Notes: generated by a model from the sequence alone, not told the origin. A stretch of 64,000 nucleotides of DNA from Mucilaginibacter sp. UBA5151 (GCA_002413785.1 DHXR01000046.1:53044-117043); one strand, 5' to 3'. Positions 26,466 through 36,281 are shown, numbered from the stretch's first letter. Numbers and translations: made by a program.

Positions 26466-27893
26466 ATGTCAGCCAAAAAAATCTTTGCTCCACACGTTGG
26501 AATCCGTTGTTTTCTGCGCTGTATTTTTTTGTTATTTATTTTACAGCTGCAAACAAGCTTTTGGGCAGATGCCCAGCCTTCCGTAAACTTTCCCCTCAGG
26601 TTAAGCGCGAATAGAAAATATCTGTCCGATCATAAAAAGAAACCTTTCCTCATTAAAGAAATATCTGCATGGGGATTGATCCAGGCTTTATCGGAAACTG
26701 ATGAGTCAGCATTTATTGACAGTGTGAAGCGCAAAGGCTTTAATACCCTTTTGGTAAGTATTATTTCTTTCGATACCCGGTTTGCCGGTAACCCGCCCAA
26801 CTGGCAGGGGATTTCGCCCTTTAAAACGCAATGGGATTTCTCAACATACAATTCCGCCTATTTTGATCATGCCGGCAGGTTTTTGCGCATGGCTAAAGCA
26901 AAAGGTATGCTCGTATTACTGGTACCCTGCTACCTGGGCTATAAAGGCGACGGCAATCAGGGGTGGTGGGACGAATTGCTGAGCCCCAATAACAGCGTTG
27001 CTAAAAGCCGGGCCTACGGGCAATTTCTCGGGAAACGCTATAAGGATTTTACCAATATTATTTGGGTGGCCGGTGGCGATAACAAAGGAGACAGTGCGCT
27101 TTACGGTCACATGAACAATATTATAAAGGGAATCAAAGAATGGGACAAGCATCATTTGTGGACTGGTCATTTTGAGCCGGCGCAAGGGACAAACTGGTCA
27201 TCGGGAAACAAGCTATATTCAAAATATATAGATATTGATGGCCTGTATGATTTTACCGAGTCGGCACTTGGAGCGGATGCGCCCCAGTATAAAACGGAAC
27301 TCAGTCATTATGGAAAAGGCAAAATGATTTTCCAGCTGGACCAAAGCTATGAACACGACATACCGCATGGCGAGGACAACGAAAATCCGCAATGGATCCG
27401 CCGAAAAAATTATGATGGCCTGCTCAGCGGATGCTCCGGGACCAGTTTTTGTCCGGGGCAAAAGGATAACCGGGGATATGTGTTTACCAATTGGCAGCCA
27501 TTGATGAATACCGCAGGCATGGCACAAATGCTGAACTGTTTTAAGGTATTCGGGTCACGCCGATGGCAAGGCCTTATACCTGATACAAGTAATAAGATAG
27601 TAACTGATGGCCGCGGCAAATTCGGAACAATAAATTATGTATGTGCCGCGCAAACGGCCAGCCACAGCACTTTTATGGCTTATCTTCCTGTTGGCGGTGT
27701 GTTAACGCTTAATTTGAAAGCTTTTAATACAAAGAAGATAAAGGCATGGTGGTATGATCCGCGCAATGGCAAAGCCTGGTTGGTCGGCAAATTTGCAGCA
27801 GATGGTATAAAAAAGTTTTCGCCGCAAACCAGTGAAGACTGGCTGCTGGTAATTGATAACGCAGCATTGAACCTGCATCCTCCGGGGATGTAG
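26466..27893 (+). CDS. Secreted DUF4038-family glycoside hydrolase (apiosidase-like)
   Basis: A 475-aa exported protein. The signal peptide is about residues 1-37 (FILQLQTSFWADAQ). The (beta/alpha)8-type DUF4038 domain has KPFLIKEISAWGLIQAL, the conserved QGWWDELL, and IIWVAGGDNKGD followed by KMIFQLDQSYEHD, where the catalytic Asp/Glu residues are expected. A C-terminal beta domain (YLPVGGVLTLNL...WYDPRNG) is the putative collagen-binding module usually fused to DUF4038. Related enzymes (GH140) remove apiose from plant pectin. WVAGGDN replaces the more usual WxxGGD(Y/N) pattern closely. No polysaccharide locus surrounds it. Confidence 0.82.
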   Translation: MSAKKIFAPHVGIRCFLRCIFLLFILQLQTSFWADAQPSVNFPLRLSANRKYLSDHKKKPFLIKEISAWGLIQALSETDESAFIDSVKRKGFNTLLVSIISFDTRFAGNPPNWQGISPFKTQWDFSTYNSAYFDHAGRFLRMAKAKGMLVLLVPCYLGYKGDGNQGWWDELLSPNNSVAKSRAYGQFLGKRYKDFTNIIWVAGGDNKGDSALYGHMNNIIKGIKEWDKHHLWTGHFEPAQGTNWSSGNKLYSKYIDIDGLYDFTESALGADAPQYKTELSHYGKGKMIFQLDQSYEHDIPHGEDNENPQWIRRKNYDGLLSGCSGTSFCPGQKDNRGYVFTNWQPLMNTAGMAQMLNCFKVFGSRRWQGLIPDTSNKIVTDGRGKFGTINYVCAAQTASHSTFMAYLPVGGVLTLNLKAFNTKKIKAWWYDPRNGKAWLVGKFAADGIKKFSPQTSEDWLLVIDNAALNLHPPGM

Positions 27894-28018
27894 GAACTAA
27901 GCAATAGCTGAAATTAAGTTCGATAACGTTTAGTATGGGTAAGTATAGTTTTTTCTCCAAAATATCCTGATATCAATAGCAAAGTGCCTTTGTGATATGC
28001 TGATTTTATGTTATTACC

Positions 28019-28193
28019 GACCCGCCTTTGGCGGGTCAAATATCGGTAGCCCAATAACAGAAACGTTTTGCGTGCTGCACGAAACAACCCCATTTTAAAT
28101 AACCGGAATAATTGGAAGGCGGATAGATTTCGTGCCTACAGCACACAAATATTTTTATTCATTTTCTACCAATATTTGGCACCTAATGGTGCC
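28019..28193. repeat. REP-like palindromes in a 686-bp gene-free gap
   Basis: GACCCGCC/GGCGGGTC (28019-28037) and GGCACC-TAAT-GGTGCC (28178-28193) are short strong palindromes. The second is preceded by CTACCAATATTT, a context that recurs in Bacteroidota intergenic repeats. The remainder of 27894-28579 holds no supportable gene. Confidence 0.5.
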
Positions 28194-28579
28194 GCAAATT
28201 GCCAAAGAATCGATCCCAAAATTGATAGAATGAAGAAGATCTTACATGCCGTAGGCTAATTTGAGATCAGATACCCGGCGAAAATAGCCATTCAAAAACC
28301 TGGCACCTTTTTTCTTTAGTACCAATCTCTCACAGTTCTGCTATACCCATTCTGTAGGTCAATATCCATTTATTACCGTGCTGTCATAATAAAAATCCGG
28401 CAAGAAATCCCGCACTAACAATATAGGACAAATGTCCCATTGAATATTTTATGCATTTTTTGTTATTTTATGAAGAACCCTTCACAGTTTAAGCGTCGGC
28501 ACTTTTTCATTAAAAAGCCGGAATATTTGAAGTGACCATAGGTTACAGACAAGGTTTTATTGTATAAAATTTAAAAAAT

Positions 28580-28890
28580 ATGCCGCAATTCTTACAAAAA
28601 CAAAAATCTCACCGCATTTTGCTGTTGGTTACCTTTTTGGGCGTGCTGTTATTAGGTATAATGGTATTCATGGTGCCGCCAGGCGCAGACCCCGACCCAT
28701 GTTGGGGCTTTTTGGTGATGCACAACATGGAACAAGGGCATCATTTTAATTTATTAATAAGCCCCGACCCTTCAAATATTGCAAAAAATCAGGTTCGGTT
28801 TTTATCCTGATGCCCGGCGAATATTTGGCAAATGATATAGAGCCTGCGATAATTTTAACGCGAATCAAGAGTCAAGAGCCAAGAACCAAG
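28580..28890 (+). pseudogene. N-terminal fragment of a membrane protein, frameshifted
   Basis: The first 76 codons read as a membrane protein N-terminus with one helix (about 12-33), then PGADPDPCWGFLVMHNMEQG and a stop at 28808-28810. From about 28816 another frame reads MPGEYLANDIEP and then runs into a word array. It looks like a truncated, frameshifted start of a larger multi-spanning protein of unknown function. The translation is compatible with a short real protein, so the call is tentative. Confidence 0.45.
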
Positions 28891-29022
28891 AGAATAGCTT
28901 GAAATATGTATAAATCCGCCAAAAAAAAATATTTAACCAGATATTTCAGCACATTATTGTAAATGAACAACTTTCTATTTTTTTCTTGATTCTTGGCTCT
29001 TGCTTCTTGACTCTTGATTCGC
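28860..29022. repeat. Word-array hairpin (CAAGAGTCAAGAGCC type)
   Basis: The left arm (28860-28893) carries GCGAATCAAGAGTCAAGAGC; the right arm (28983-29022) carries CTTGATTCTTGGCTCTTGC and TTCTTGACTCTTGATTCGC. The outermost words, GCGAATCAAGAGTCAAGA and TCTTGACTCTTGATTCGC-type, are near-exact complements 130 bp apart. Confidence 0.75.
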
Positions 29023-29094
29023 ATATATAAATCAAATAACTATTTCCCACCCCTTTTATATTCTGTAAATTGCGCCTCTATAATTTACAAGCTT

Positions 29095-30498
29095 ATGCAA
29101 TATGATGTTATCGTAATCGGTTCGGGTCCCGGCGGCTATGTTGCCGCTATACGTTGTGCCCAGCTGGGTTTAAAAACTGCTATCATTGAAAAATATAATA
29201 CATTAGGAGGTACCTGCCTTAATGTGGGCTGTATCCCTTCAAAAGCATTGCTCGATTCGTCGGAGCATTACCATAATGCCGCACATACATTTAAAACACA
29301 CGGCATTAACCTTGAAAATTTAAAGGTTGATTTCGGTCAGATGATAAAACGGAAGCAGGAAGTAGTTGCAGCCAACACGGGCGGCATTGTCTATCTGATG
29401 AAAAAGAATAAGATCGACACCTATTATGGTATCGGTTCATTTAAGGATAAAAATACCATCAATATCAAAAAGGCTGATGGCGCTGACCAGGAGATCACGG
29501 GTAAAAACATCATAATAGCCACCGGTTCAAAGCCTTCAAGCCTGCCGTTTTTAAAGGTTGATAAAAAACGCATTATAACTTCTACCGAAGCTTTGAATCT
29601 TACCGAAATACCAAAACATCTGGTGCTGATCGGCGGTGGGGTTATCGGGTTGGAGCTGGGTTCGGTTTATGCACGTTTGGGTTCAAAAGTTTCGGTAATT
29701 GAGTTTATGGATTCCATTATCCCAACTATGGATAAAGGCTTAGGAAAAGAACTGCAGAAAGTGTTGCAAAAAATAGGGATCGAATTTTACCTTGGTCATA
29801 AAGTTACCGGCGCTGCTGTAAAAGGCAAGGAAGTAACCGTAACTTTTGATGACCCTAAAGGCGAAAAGAAAGAACTGAAAGGCGATTACTGCCTTGTTGC
29901 AGTAGGCCGGATTGCTTATACCGATGGTTTGGGCCTGGATAAAATTGGCATAACCGTTGAAGAACGCGGACGGAAGATCACAGTTAACGACCATTTGGAA
30001 ACCAGCGTGAAAGGTGTTTATGCTATTGGCGATGTGATAAGGGGCGCCATGCTGGCCCATAAGGCCGAAGACGAAGGGACATTGGTTGCGGAAATTATTG
30101 CAGGCCAAAAACCGCATATTGATTATAACCTGATCCCCGGCGTAGTTTATACCTGGCCCGAGGTTGCCGCTACAGGACAAACCGAAGAACAATTAAAAGA
30201 AAAAGGCATAAAATACAAAACAGGCTCATTCCCGTTCAAAGCCAGCGGACGCGCCCGTGCCAGCGGCGACCTTGACGGTTTTGTAAAAGTACTCGCCGAT
30301 GCCGCAACGGATGAAATATTGGGCGTACACATGATTGGGCCGCGTGCCGCGGATATGATTGCGGAAGCGGTGGTTGCCATGGAATACCGGGCATCAGCAG
30401 AGGATATTTCCCGTATAAGCCATGCGCACCCCACTTATACCGAAGCCATGCGCGAAGCCTGCTTAGCCGCAACAGGAAACAGGGCTATACATATTTGA
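29095..30498 (+). CDS. lpdA: Dihydrolipoyl dehydrogenase (E3)
   Basis: A 467-aa FAD enzyme reoxidising lipoyl groups of 2-oxoacid dehydrogenase complexes. It has the FAD fold VIGSGPGGYVAA, the redox-active disulfide GGTCLNVGCIPSK, the NAD fold IGGGVIGLELGSVYARLG and the C-terminal His-Glu pair HAHPTYTEA. The ATG at 29095 is chosen over the in-frame upstream start at 29014, which lies in the right arm of a word array and would add unrelated residues. Partner subunits are not adjacent. Confidence 0.96.
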   Translation: MQYDVIVIGSGPGGYVAAIRCAQLGLKTAIIEKYNTLGGTCLNVGCIPSKALLDSSEHYHNAAHTFKTHGINLENLKVDFGQMIKRKQEVVAANTGGIVYLMKKNKIDTYYGIGSFKDKNTINIKKADGADQEITGKNIIIATGSKPSSLPFLKVDKKRIITSTEALNLTEIPKHLVLIGGGVIGLELGSVYARLGSKVSVIEFMDSIIPTMDKGLGKELQKVLQKIGIEFYLGHKVTGAAVKGKEVTVTFDDPKGEKKELKGDYCLVAVGRIAYTDGLGLDKIGITVEERGRKITVNDHLETSVKGVYAIGDVIRGAMLAHKAEDEGTLVAEIIAGQKPHIDYNLIPGVVYTWPEVAATGQTEEQLKEKGIKYKTGSFPFKASGRARASGDLDGFVKVLADAATDEILGVHMIGPRAADMIAEAVVAMEYRASAEDISRISHAHPTYTEAMREACLAATGNRAIHI

Positions 30499-30649
30499 TT
30501 GCCGATTTAGGAAATTCGATTTCGGAATTTTTGTGCGAAGATTGAAGCTTTGGTAACTTTTTAAATTTGCCAAAGTTTAACGGATAAGGTATCCTTATGG
30601 TGTAAACTCCATATAAATTCATTAATATTGATAGAAAACTATTAACAGT

Positions 30650-31540
30650 ATGGAGCAAAAAGTTGGCCGTTTCATCGACCCTTTAAGTGATTTTGGATTT
30701 AAGCATTTGTTTGGAAATGAGCCAAACAAGGATATACTGATTGATTTCCTGAACCAGTTGTTTAAAGGTCGGAAAGAAATTGCCGATTTGGTGTACAGTC
30801 CTACTGAACATACAGGGGATAAGGAAGAATCGAAAAAAGTGTTCTTTGACCTGCTATGTACCGGAACGAACGGCGAGCAGTTTATTATTGAGATGCAAAG
30901 GGCTGAACAGCGAAACTTTAGGGATAGGGCGGTTTTTTATACTTCGCGCCTCATAAACGAACAATTATCCAAAGGTGAAAACCACTGGAATATTGAGCTT
31001 AAAGAAGTTTACCTGATAGCCATACTGGAGTTTAATTTTAAAGATAGCCAGCCGGGACGTTATTTGCATAATGTGGCGCTTACCAATACAGATACCAATG
31101 AAATTTTTTACAATAAATTGGGTTATAAGTTTTTAGAATTACCTAAATTTGTAAAAACAGAGGCAGAACTTGAAACAGATTTAGACCGTTGGTTCTATCT
31201 GTTAAAGCACATGAGTACCTTAGATAAGGTACCTGCTGTTTTAAATAAACGTATTTTTCAAAAGGTATTTAAGATAGCCGAAATAAGCAAGCTAACCAGG
31301 GAGGAAAAGGAAATGTATGATTCAAATTTAAAAGCCAGATGGGATTATGAAAATTCCATAGCTTTTGCTAAAGAAGAAGCCGAGAAAAAAGGCATTGAAA
31401 AAGGCATTGAAAAAGGCATTGAAAAAGGCAGATATGAAGAAGCTTTGGATATTGCCAGCGAACTAAAAAAAGAAGGCCTGTCTGTTGAATTTATTGCTAA
31501 AACAACCAAACTTTCTGTTGTTGAAATAGAAAAACTTTAA
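30650..31540 (+). CDS. Rpn-family recombination-promoting nuclease / PD-(D/E)XK putative transposase
   Basis: A 296-aa protein of the PDDEXK transposase-like family. FIDPLSDFGFKHLFGNEPNK opens the domain. The catalytic core is VFFDLLCTGTNGEQFIIEMQ, with D and ExQ in the D...ExK/Q pattern. Rpn nucleases promote RecA-independent horizontal transfer and act in phage defence; which role applies here is unknown. Near the C-terminus KGIEKGIEKGIEKG is encoded by a tandem 12-bp repeat (31388-31430) that could vary by slippage. It is monocistronic. Confidence 0.85.
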   Translation: MEQKVGRFIDPLSDFGFKHLFGNEPNKDILIDFLNQLFKGRKEIADLVYSPTEHTGDKEESKKVFFDLLCTGTNGEQFIIEMQRAEQRNFRDRAVFYTSRLINEQLSKGENHWNIELKEVYLIAILEFNFKDSQPGRYLHNVALTNTDTNEIFYNKLGYKFLELPKFVKTEAELETDLDRWFYLLKHMSTLDKVPAVLNKRIFQKVFKIAEISKLTREEKEMYDSNLKARWDYENSIAFAKEEAEKKGIEKGIEKGIEKGRYEEALDIASELKKEGLSVEFIAKTTKLSVVEIEKL

Positions 31541-31561
31541 TCGTTCTGTCAACCCCGTTTG

Positions 31562-32137
31562 CTACAGCAACCCCGGCTTAATTTTTTCTGCAAACTCCTT
31601 TGCAAATTTATGCAGCTTGGGTTGAATAACGGCTGCGCAATAGGAATTACGCGGGTTGCTATTAAAATAGCCCTGGTGATAATCCTCAGCTTTATAAAAG
31701 GCAGATGCCGGCGTAATTTCGGTTACTATCGGCTTGTCGAAAACCTTTTCGGCTGTCAGTCTTTTGATCATTGCTTCAGCCTGTTGTTTTTGCGTATCAT
31801 TATAATAAAATATAACCGACCGGTACTGTGTGCCAACATCATTTCCCTGGCGGTTTAAGGTTGTGGGATTATGTGTTTTAAAAAATATCAGCAATAGTTC
31901 GTCAAATGACAGCTCATCCGCATCGTACTCCAGGTCAATCACTTCGGCATATCCCGTATTGCCTGTACACACTTCTTTATACGCAGGGTTTTGGGTGTGC
32001 CCGCCCATATAGCCCGATGTTACTCTTTTAACGCCTTTTACCGTTTCGAAGATGGCTTCGGTACACCAAAAACAGCCATTACCAAATGTTATCTTTTGAG
32101 TGCGTGAGGGCACTTTTTCTATTTTGTTTTCGTCCAT
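31562..32137 (-). CDS. msrA: Peptide methionine sulfoxide reductase MsrA
   Basis: A 191-aa MsrA that reduces methionine-S-sulfoxide in proteins. The catalytic Cys is in GNGCFWCTEAIF, followed by VTSGYMGGHTQNPAYKEVCTG and the YRSVIFYYNDTQ segment. There is no signal peptide, so it is cytoplasmic. A TAAATTTG -7 element lies at 32179-32186. Confidence 0.95.
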   Translation of the reverse strand: MDENKIEKVPSRTQKITFGNGCFWCTEAIFETVKGVKRVTSGYMGGHTQNPAYKEVCTGNTGYAEVIDLEYDADELSFDELLLIFFKTHNPTTLNRQGNDVGTQYRSVIFYYNDTQKQQAEAMIKRLTAEKVFDKPIVTEITPASAFYKAEDYHQGYFNSNPRNSYCAAVIQPKLHKFAKEFAEKIKPGLL

Positions 32138-32490
32138 TTTGACAACTATTCTGACAACCGTTTTTTTATTTTACTCTACAAATTTAATTGGTTTTAAATA
32201 TTAAAAGATCGTCAAATCTGAGTTTTATTAAATTGTAGTGGGGACGGTAAAAAACTATGTCCTTGCGAACGGGGAACGAGTGAAGCAATGTCATCAATAA
32301 CAGGTTCCTGGATGACATTTTGCTGCGCAGGGCTCCCTGCGGGACGGGTAAATAACCGGATTCCCACTTTAAAATCAGTTTTTTTTAATATTTATGTAAC
32401 CATCCTTTTAATAACTGCGTAAAAGAACGTGCGCGCCTGATTATTATTGCGCTATTTTATACTTAAAAACTACGAATTAGGAGGTAATCT
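32138..32490. other. Gene-free gap holding a degraded GCGAACGGGGAACGAGTGAAG repeat
   Basis: No gene is visible. TTGCGAACGGGGAACGAGTG (about 32265-32284), followed by AAGCAATGTCATC, resembles the widespread 'TTGCGAGGAACGAAGCAAT' intergenic repeat; this is recognition from memory. CAGGGCTCCCTGCGGG (32338) is a small palindromic stretch. The upstream region of the T9SS gene carries a strong AGGAGG ribosome-binding site. Confidence 0.4.
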
Positions 32491-35400
32491 ATGGGATTTT
32501 TTCTACGAAATGTCTTAATACTTAATTTCTTGGTTTTTTGCGGAACCCAAGTATCTGCCCAGACAACAAGATATGACTGGACAGGGGCAGCCGGCACAGA
32601 TTGGAGCAACCATGCCAACTGGGAATCAACAAAGTCAGGAGTAAACACTAATCCCGCAGCCACCTATCCGGGGCCAATCGATACCGCAAGGATTGGAGTG
32701 ATACCCTTTACCAATACTTCAAACTTTCCAATAATTTCCCCGGGGGGCGCTACTTCTGTTGGAACTATTATATGGGGAACAGAGAACTATCTTATAGTTT
32801 CATTAGTAGTTAATACAGCCTTTACCGTTAACGGCAATATAGCGAATACATCCACTGCTAGCGCCAACGGTAATATAAGCGCATACGTATTTAACTTATC
32901 AGGAACAGGTTCACTGACGGTAACAGGAGTTTTAAATGTTGGATACGACGATGGCCTTGGTTCTTCGGGTAATAACAACACTTTTACATTTAACAGTTCA
33001 ATAACGCAATTCACCGTAACCGGGGATATAAACTTAAACGGTTTTCAGGGCGATACCCATCACCGGGGTTTTCTTCCCACGTTTAATGTGCTGGCCGGTA
33101 CGGTAACAACGCCGGCGATAACATCACAATTGTACAATTCCGCTATTTTCAACAAACTTATCATTGCAAGTCTTTCGGTCGGTAACTCCTCGGGCAGTCC
33201 GGCAGCTACGCTTCAGCTCACCGGGGCTACTGCTTTATCAAATTTTTCATCATTGGTAACTAATACAGTTACTTTTAATAACCCCGGTGCTACGGTTGAA
33301 TATTCCGGCGCATCACAAACCGTTTATACCGATGCGTCTGTTCCCAACTTAAGCAATCCACTCCTCAGTTATTACAGCATTAAATTTTCTGGCACAGGCG
33401 CAAAAACAGCGCTGTCGGGAAACTTATTGGTTGCCGGCGATTTCACCAATACAATGGCTAATGATGCAAGCAATTATGTTTCATTAAGTGCGCCTACTGT
33501 TAATTTTAATGGTACAACGCAAAATTTATACGGGGGTATTGGTAACGGAACGACATTTTACAACGTCGACTGCAGCAATTCGGGCACCAAAACTATGCAA
33601 AGCGGAACTTTCAGCCTTGCCGATATCGGCATTTTGACAATGAGCGGCAGTAGTACTAAACTTGCCGCCGGCAGCGGGATTTTTACATTAATTTCAGACG
33701 CCGTCGGTACGGCTTCAGTGGCGGCTATACCGTCGGGCTGCAGTATTACCGGTACCGTAAACGCTCAAAGATATTTCCAGGGAAGTTCTATTTACGATAA
33801 TGTTAAAAAGCGCTGGCTTGCGCGTAATTACCGGATTATATCATCGCCGGTTAATAATGGGGTGCAGGTTAATGGCAATTATACATTTGGATTAAACTAT
33901 ATTGCAGGCAGCACAGCGAACAATACCGGCGCAACCAGCACTACAAATGCATATATTACCGGCTGCCTTGGGGGCACAACAACTGCCGGTAACCCATCCA
34001 GCTATTTATACCAGGAAAGCAGGACGCCATATAACAGTGATTTTATCAGCGGGAATTTTTATGGTATCACCAATATCACAAATTCAACATCAGCAGGCAC
34101 ATTAACCGCAAGTGACGGAGGCACGTACAGCCTGCCCATCGGTACGGGTGTTTTCTTTTTCTTCAGGGGCGCCGCAACTAATTTTTATTCAAGAACTCAC
34201 TATCCCTTTGTCGCACCCGAAAATGTGACCTTTACATCAACCGGCAATGTTAACCAGGGCAGCTACACCTATAAAGACTGGTACACGCCCACTTCTCCAA
34301 ATTTGGCGTATACAGTCACATCAGGCAATAGCGCCGTGCGGGGATTTAATATGGTTGGAAACCCATATCCTTGCTCAATAGACTGGAATGCTGCTTATGC
34401 GGCAACCGGGATTGCCCGCACTAACATAAATCCAACCATTTGGGTATTTAACCCGGTAACTAACCAGTATGATACTTATTTAAGTAACTCTTCAACCACG
34501 GGTACCGCAACCGGCAATGCAACCAATATTATAGCAAGCGGACAGGGATTTTTTGTGCAGGCTAATGCCACTGGCGCATCGCTGGTAATTAACGAAACGG
34601 CTAAATCAGCTACAGTTCAGCCAACAGGAGGTAATTTATTAATGGCCACAGCGCCGATACAGAACACCGTTCCGCAATCGCTTCGTTTAAAACTGGTGGT
34701 GGACTCAATAAATTACGATGAAACGTATATCGGATTTAACGCCGCCGCTTCACTCAATTATAATGGTAATGAGGACGCCGAATATGTAGCCGGAAGCAGC
34801 CCGCCCGAAAGTTTGTCAAGTTTTTCTTCGGATAATGTTAAATTGGCGATCAATAATTTACCATTACCTAAACAAACTGCACAGGTAATCAGGTTGCATG
34901 TGGGAGGAACGGCTAACGGCACATATACGCTTCGGAGAACCGCATTCGAGGCCATCCCACGGATATATGAAATATGGCTGATGGACAATTACAAAAAGGA
35001 TTCATTGGATATCAGGAATAATTCCACATATACGTTCAATATAAATTTATCGGATACAGCAAGTTATGGCAATAGCCGTTTTCAATTAATTATACGCCAA
35101 AACCCGGCGCTGGGGGTGCATTTATTAAATTTTACCGCAGCCAAAGTTATAAGCGGGGCGCAAATTGTTTGGGTAACAGAAAATGAACAGAACTACACAA
35201 ATTTCACCGTTGAAAGAAGTAGTGATGGAGGGGCCACTTTTAGTGTTTTAGGTGGTTACCCTTCGGGCGCATTGGGCACCTACAGCCTTTTGGACCAAAA
35301 TCCGGTTATTGGAGCAAACCAGTACCGGTTAAAACTTGAAGATTTAAACGGGACGGTTACTTATTCGGCTATAGTTACGCTGATGTACGGCAACGGATCA

Positions 35401-35706
35401 AACAGCCTGGTTAAAAACAGTGTTGCTATTTACCCTAACCCGGCAAAAAGTACACTCAATTTAACCATAACACCGCCATTCGCTCCGGGCGCAACGCAAA
35501 CCGGCGGACCTGTTAACCGTCCGTCAACTACCGTTTACGGTATAAGGATAGTAAACACTTTGGGTTCAGTGGTTCAATCAGCCAATACGGCGCAGGTAAC
35601 CTGGCAAACTGACGTCAGCAGCCTCACGACCGGAACCTATATTCTGCAGGTGGTAAACAACTATGATAACAGCGTTATAGGAAAAGGGACATTTGTAAAA
35701 TTGTAG
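32491..35706 (+). CDS. Large secreted T9SS surface protein with type A sorting domain
   Basis: A 1071-aa protein with a signal peptide (1-24, ending VSAQ). The body is Asn/Thr/Ser/Gly rich with many short beta-strand repeats (FTVNGNIANTST, LTVTGVLNVGYDDG), followed by an immunoglobulin-like segment. A C-terminal T9SS sorting domain starts at about 980 (VAIYPNPAKSTLNL) and ends GTYILQVVNN...GKGTFVKL. It is expected on the cell surface, with no enzymatic motif seen, so possibly an adhesin. AGGAGGT lies 10 bp before the ATG, unusually close to the classical Shine-Dalgarno for this phylum. Confidence 0.88.
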   Translation: MGFFLRNVLILNFLVFCGTQVSAQTTRYDWTGAAGTDWSNHANWESTKSGVNTNPAATYPGPIDTARIGVIPFTNTSNFPIISPGGATSVGTIIWGTENYLIVSLVVNTAFTVNGNIANTSTASANGNISAYVFNLSGTGSLTVTGVLNVGYDDGLGSSGNNNTFTFNSSITQFTVTGDINLNGFQGDTHHRGFLPTFNVLAGTVTTPAITSQLYNSAIFNKLIIASLSVGNSSGSPAATLQLTGATALSNFSSLVTNTVTFNNPGATVEYSGASQTVYTDASVPNLSNPLLSYYSIKFSGTGAKTALSGNLLVAGDFTNTMANDASNYVSLSAPTVNFNGTTQNLYGGIGNGTTFYNVDCSNSGTKTMQSGTFSLADIGILTMSGSSTKLAAGSGIFTLISDAVGTASVAAIPSGCSITGTVNAQRYFQGSSIYDNVKKRWLARNYRIISSPVNNGVQVNGNYTFGLNYIAGSTANNTGATSTTNAYITGCLGGTTTAGNPSSYLYQESRTPYNSDFISGNFYGITNITNSTSAGTLTASDGGTYSLPIGTGVFFFFRGAATNFYSRTHYPFVAPENVTFTSTGNVNQGSYTYKDWYTPTSPNLAYTVTSGNSAVRGFNMVGNPYPCSIDWNAAYAATGIARTNINPTIWVFNPVTNQYDTYLSNSSTTGTATGNATNIIASGQGFFVQANATGASLVINETAKSATVQPTGGNLLMATAPIQNTVPQSLRLKLVVDSINYDETYIGFNAAASLNYNGNEDAEYVAGSSPPESLSSFSSDNVKLAINNLPLPKQTAQVIRLHVGGTANGTYTLRRTAFEAIPRIYEIWLMDNYKKDSLDIRNNSTYTFNINLSDTASYGNSRFQLIIRQNPALGVHLLNFTAAKVISGAQIVWVTENEQNYTNFTVERSSDGGATFSVLGGYPSGALGTYSLLDQNPVIGANQYRLKLEDLNGTVTYSAIVTLMYGNGSNSLVKNSVAIYPNPAKSTLNLTITPPFAPGATQTGGPVNRPSTTVYGIRIVNTLGSVVQSANTAQVTWQTDVSSLTTGTYILQVVNNYDNSVIGKGTFVKL

Positions 35707-35862
35707 GGTGGAGGAGAGCAAAAAGCGGAAAGCAGATAAAACATTATGTCTGATTGTGGAGATATTTTCGCATAATGCGGGGGGAAGCCACGCCCCATGT
35801 TAATTATCAGGCAATCCAATCCGCTAAGAACAATGTATTTTACTGCGTATGGACTTAATTGA

Positions 35863-35913
35863 AATAATAATGATAAAAGTTTGGCAGGAAAAAGTAAATT
35901 TGTAAAATTGTAG
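35863..35913 (+). pseudogene. Vestigial second T9SS sorting-domain tail
   Basis: The in-frame stretch NNNDKSLAGKSKFVKL plus TAG parallels the last residues of the preceding protein (NNYDNSVIGKGTFVKL plus TAG). The final 15 bp, TTTGTAAAATTGTAG, are identical. A stop precedes it. It is a remnant of a duplicated or recombined sorting domain. Confidence 0.55.
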
Positions 35914-35931
35914 TACCAAAACTTGTGATTT

Positions 35932-36159
35932 ATGCGGGTTAAGATATTTTGCGGGGCGTTGCTGTTATTAATGCTCAATGTTGTTGTGCTATATGCCCAA
36001 CCCGGCACACCATGCGATGGAACTGACCCGGACCTTCCCTGCCCTCTGGATACCTGGGTAATTGTTTTCGCCATTGCAGCAACTGCATTCGCCGCGATCC
36101 GCTTGTACCGTAAACAGCTGCGTTTAAACGGGAACAAAGTCATAAACACTTCTAAATAA
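35932..36159 (+). CDS. Small PID-CTERM-like sorted membrane protein
   Basis: A 75-aa protein with a signal peptide (1-22, ending LYAQ), a short Pro/Asp-rich spacer (PGTPCDGTDPDLPCP), then PLDTWVIVFAIAATAFAAIR and a basic tail RKQLR. This tripartite end (P-[IL]-D, hydrophobic helix, basic residues) matches the PID-CTERM sorting signal known in Bacteroidota. Almost the entire mature protein is the signal plus about 15 residues. It follows the T9SS gene. The function is unknown. Confidence 0.65.
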   Translation: MRVKIFCGALLLLMLNVVVLYAQPGTPCDGTDPDLPCPLDTWVIVFAIAATAFAAIRLYRKQLRLNGNKVINTSK

Positions 36160-36281
36160 TAAACCTGAAAGCGATTTTTCCCATTCTATATTGAATAGGG
36201 TCAGGTTTGTTTTTCTGTTTAAAAAAATTGCGGAAGAATAGAAAATCGTCGCAGAAATATTACTGTTGATAAATTCAATAC

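Noticed and set aside
29014..29094. Upstream start for lpdA
   Set aside because: The added residues derive partly from a word-array arm, and MQYDVIVIGSGPGGY is the family N-terminus.
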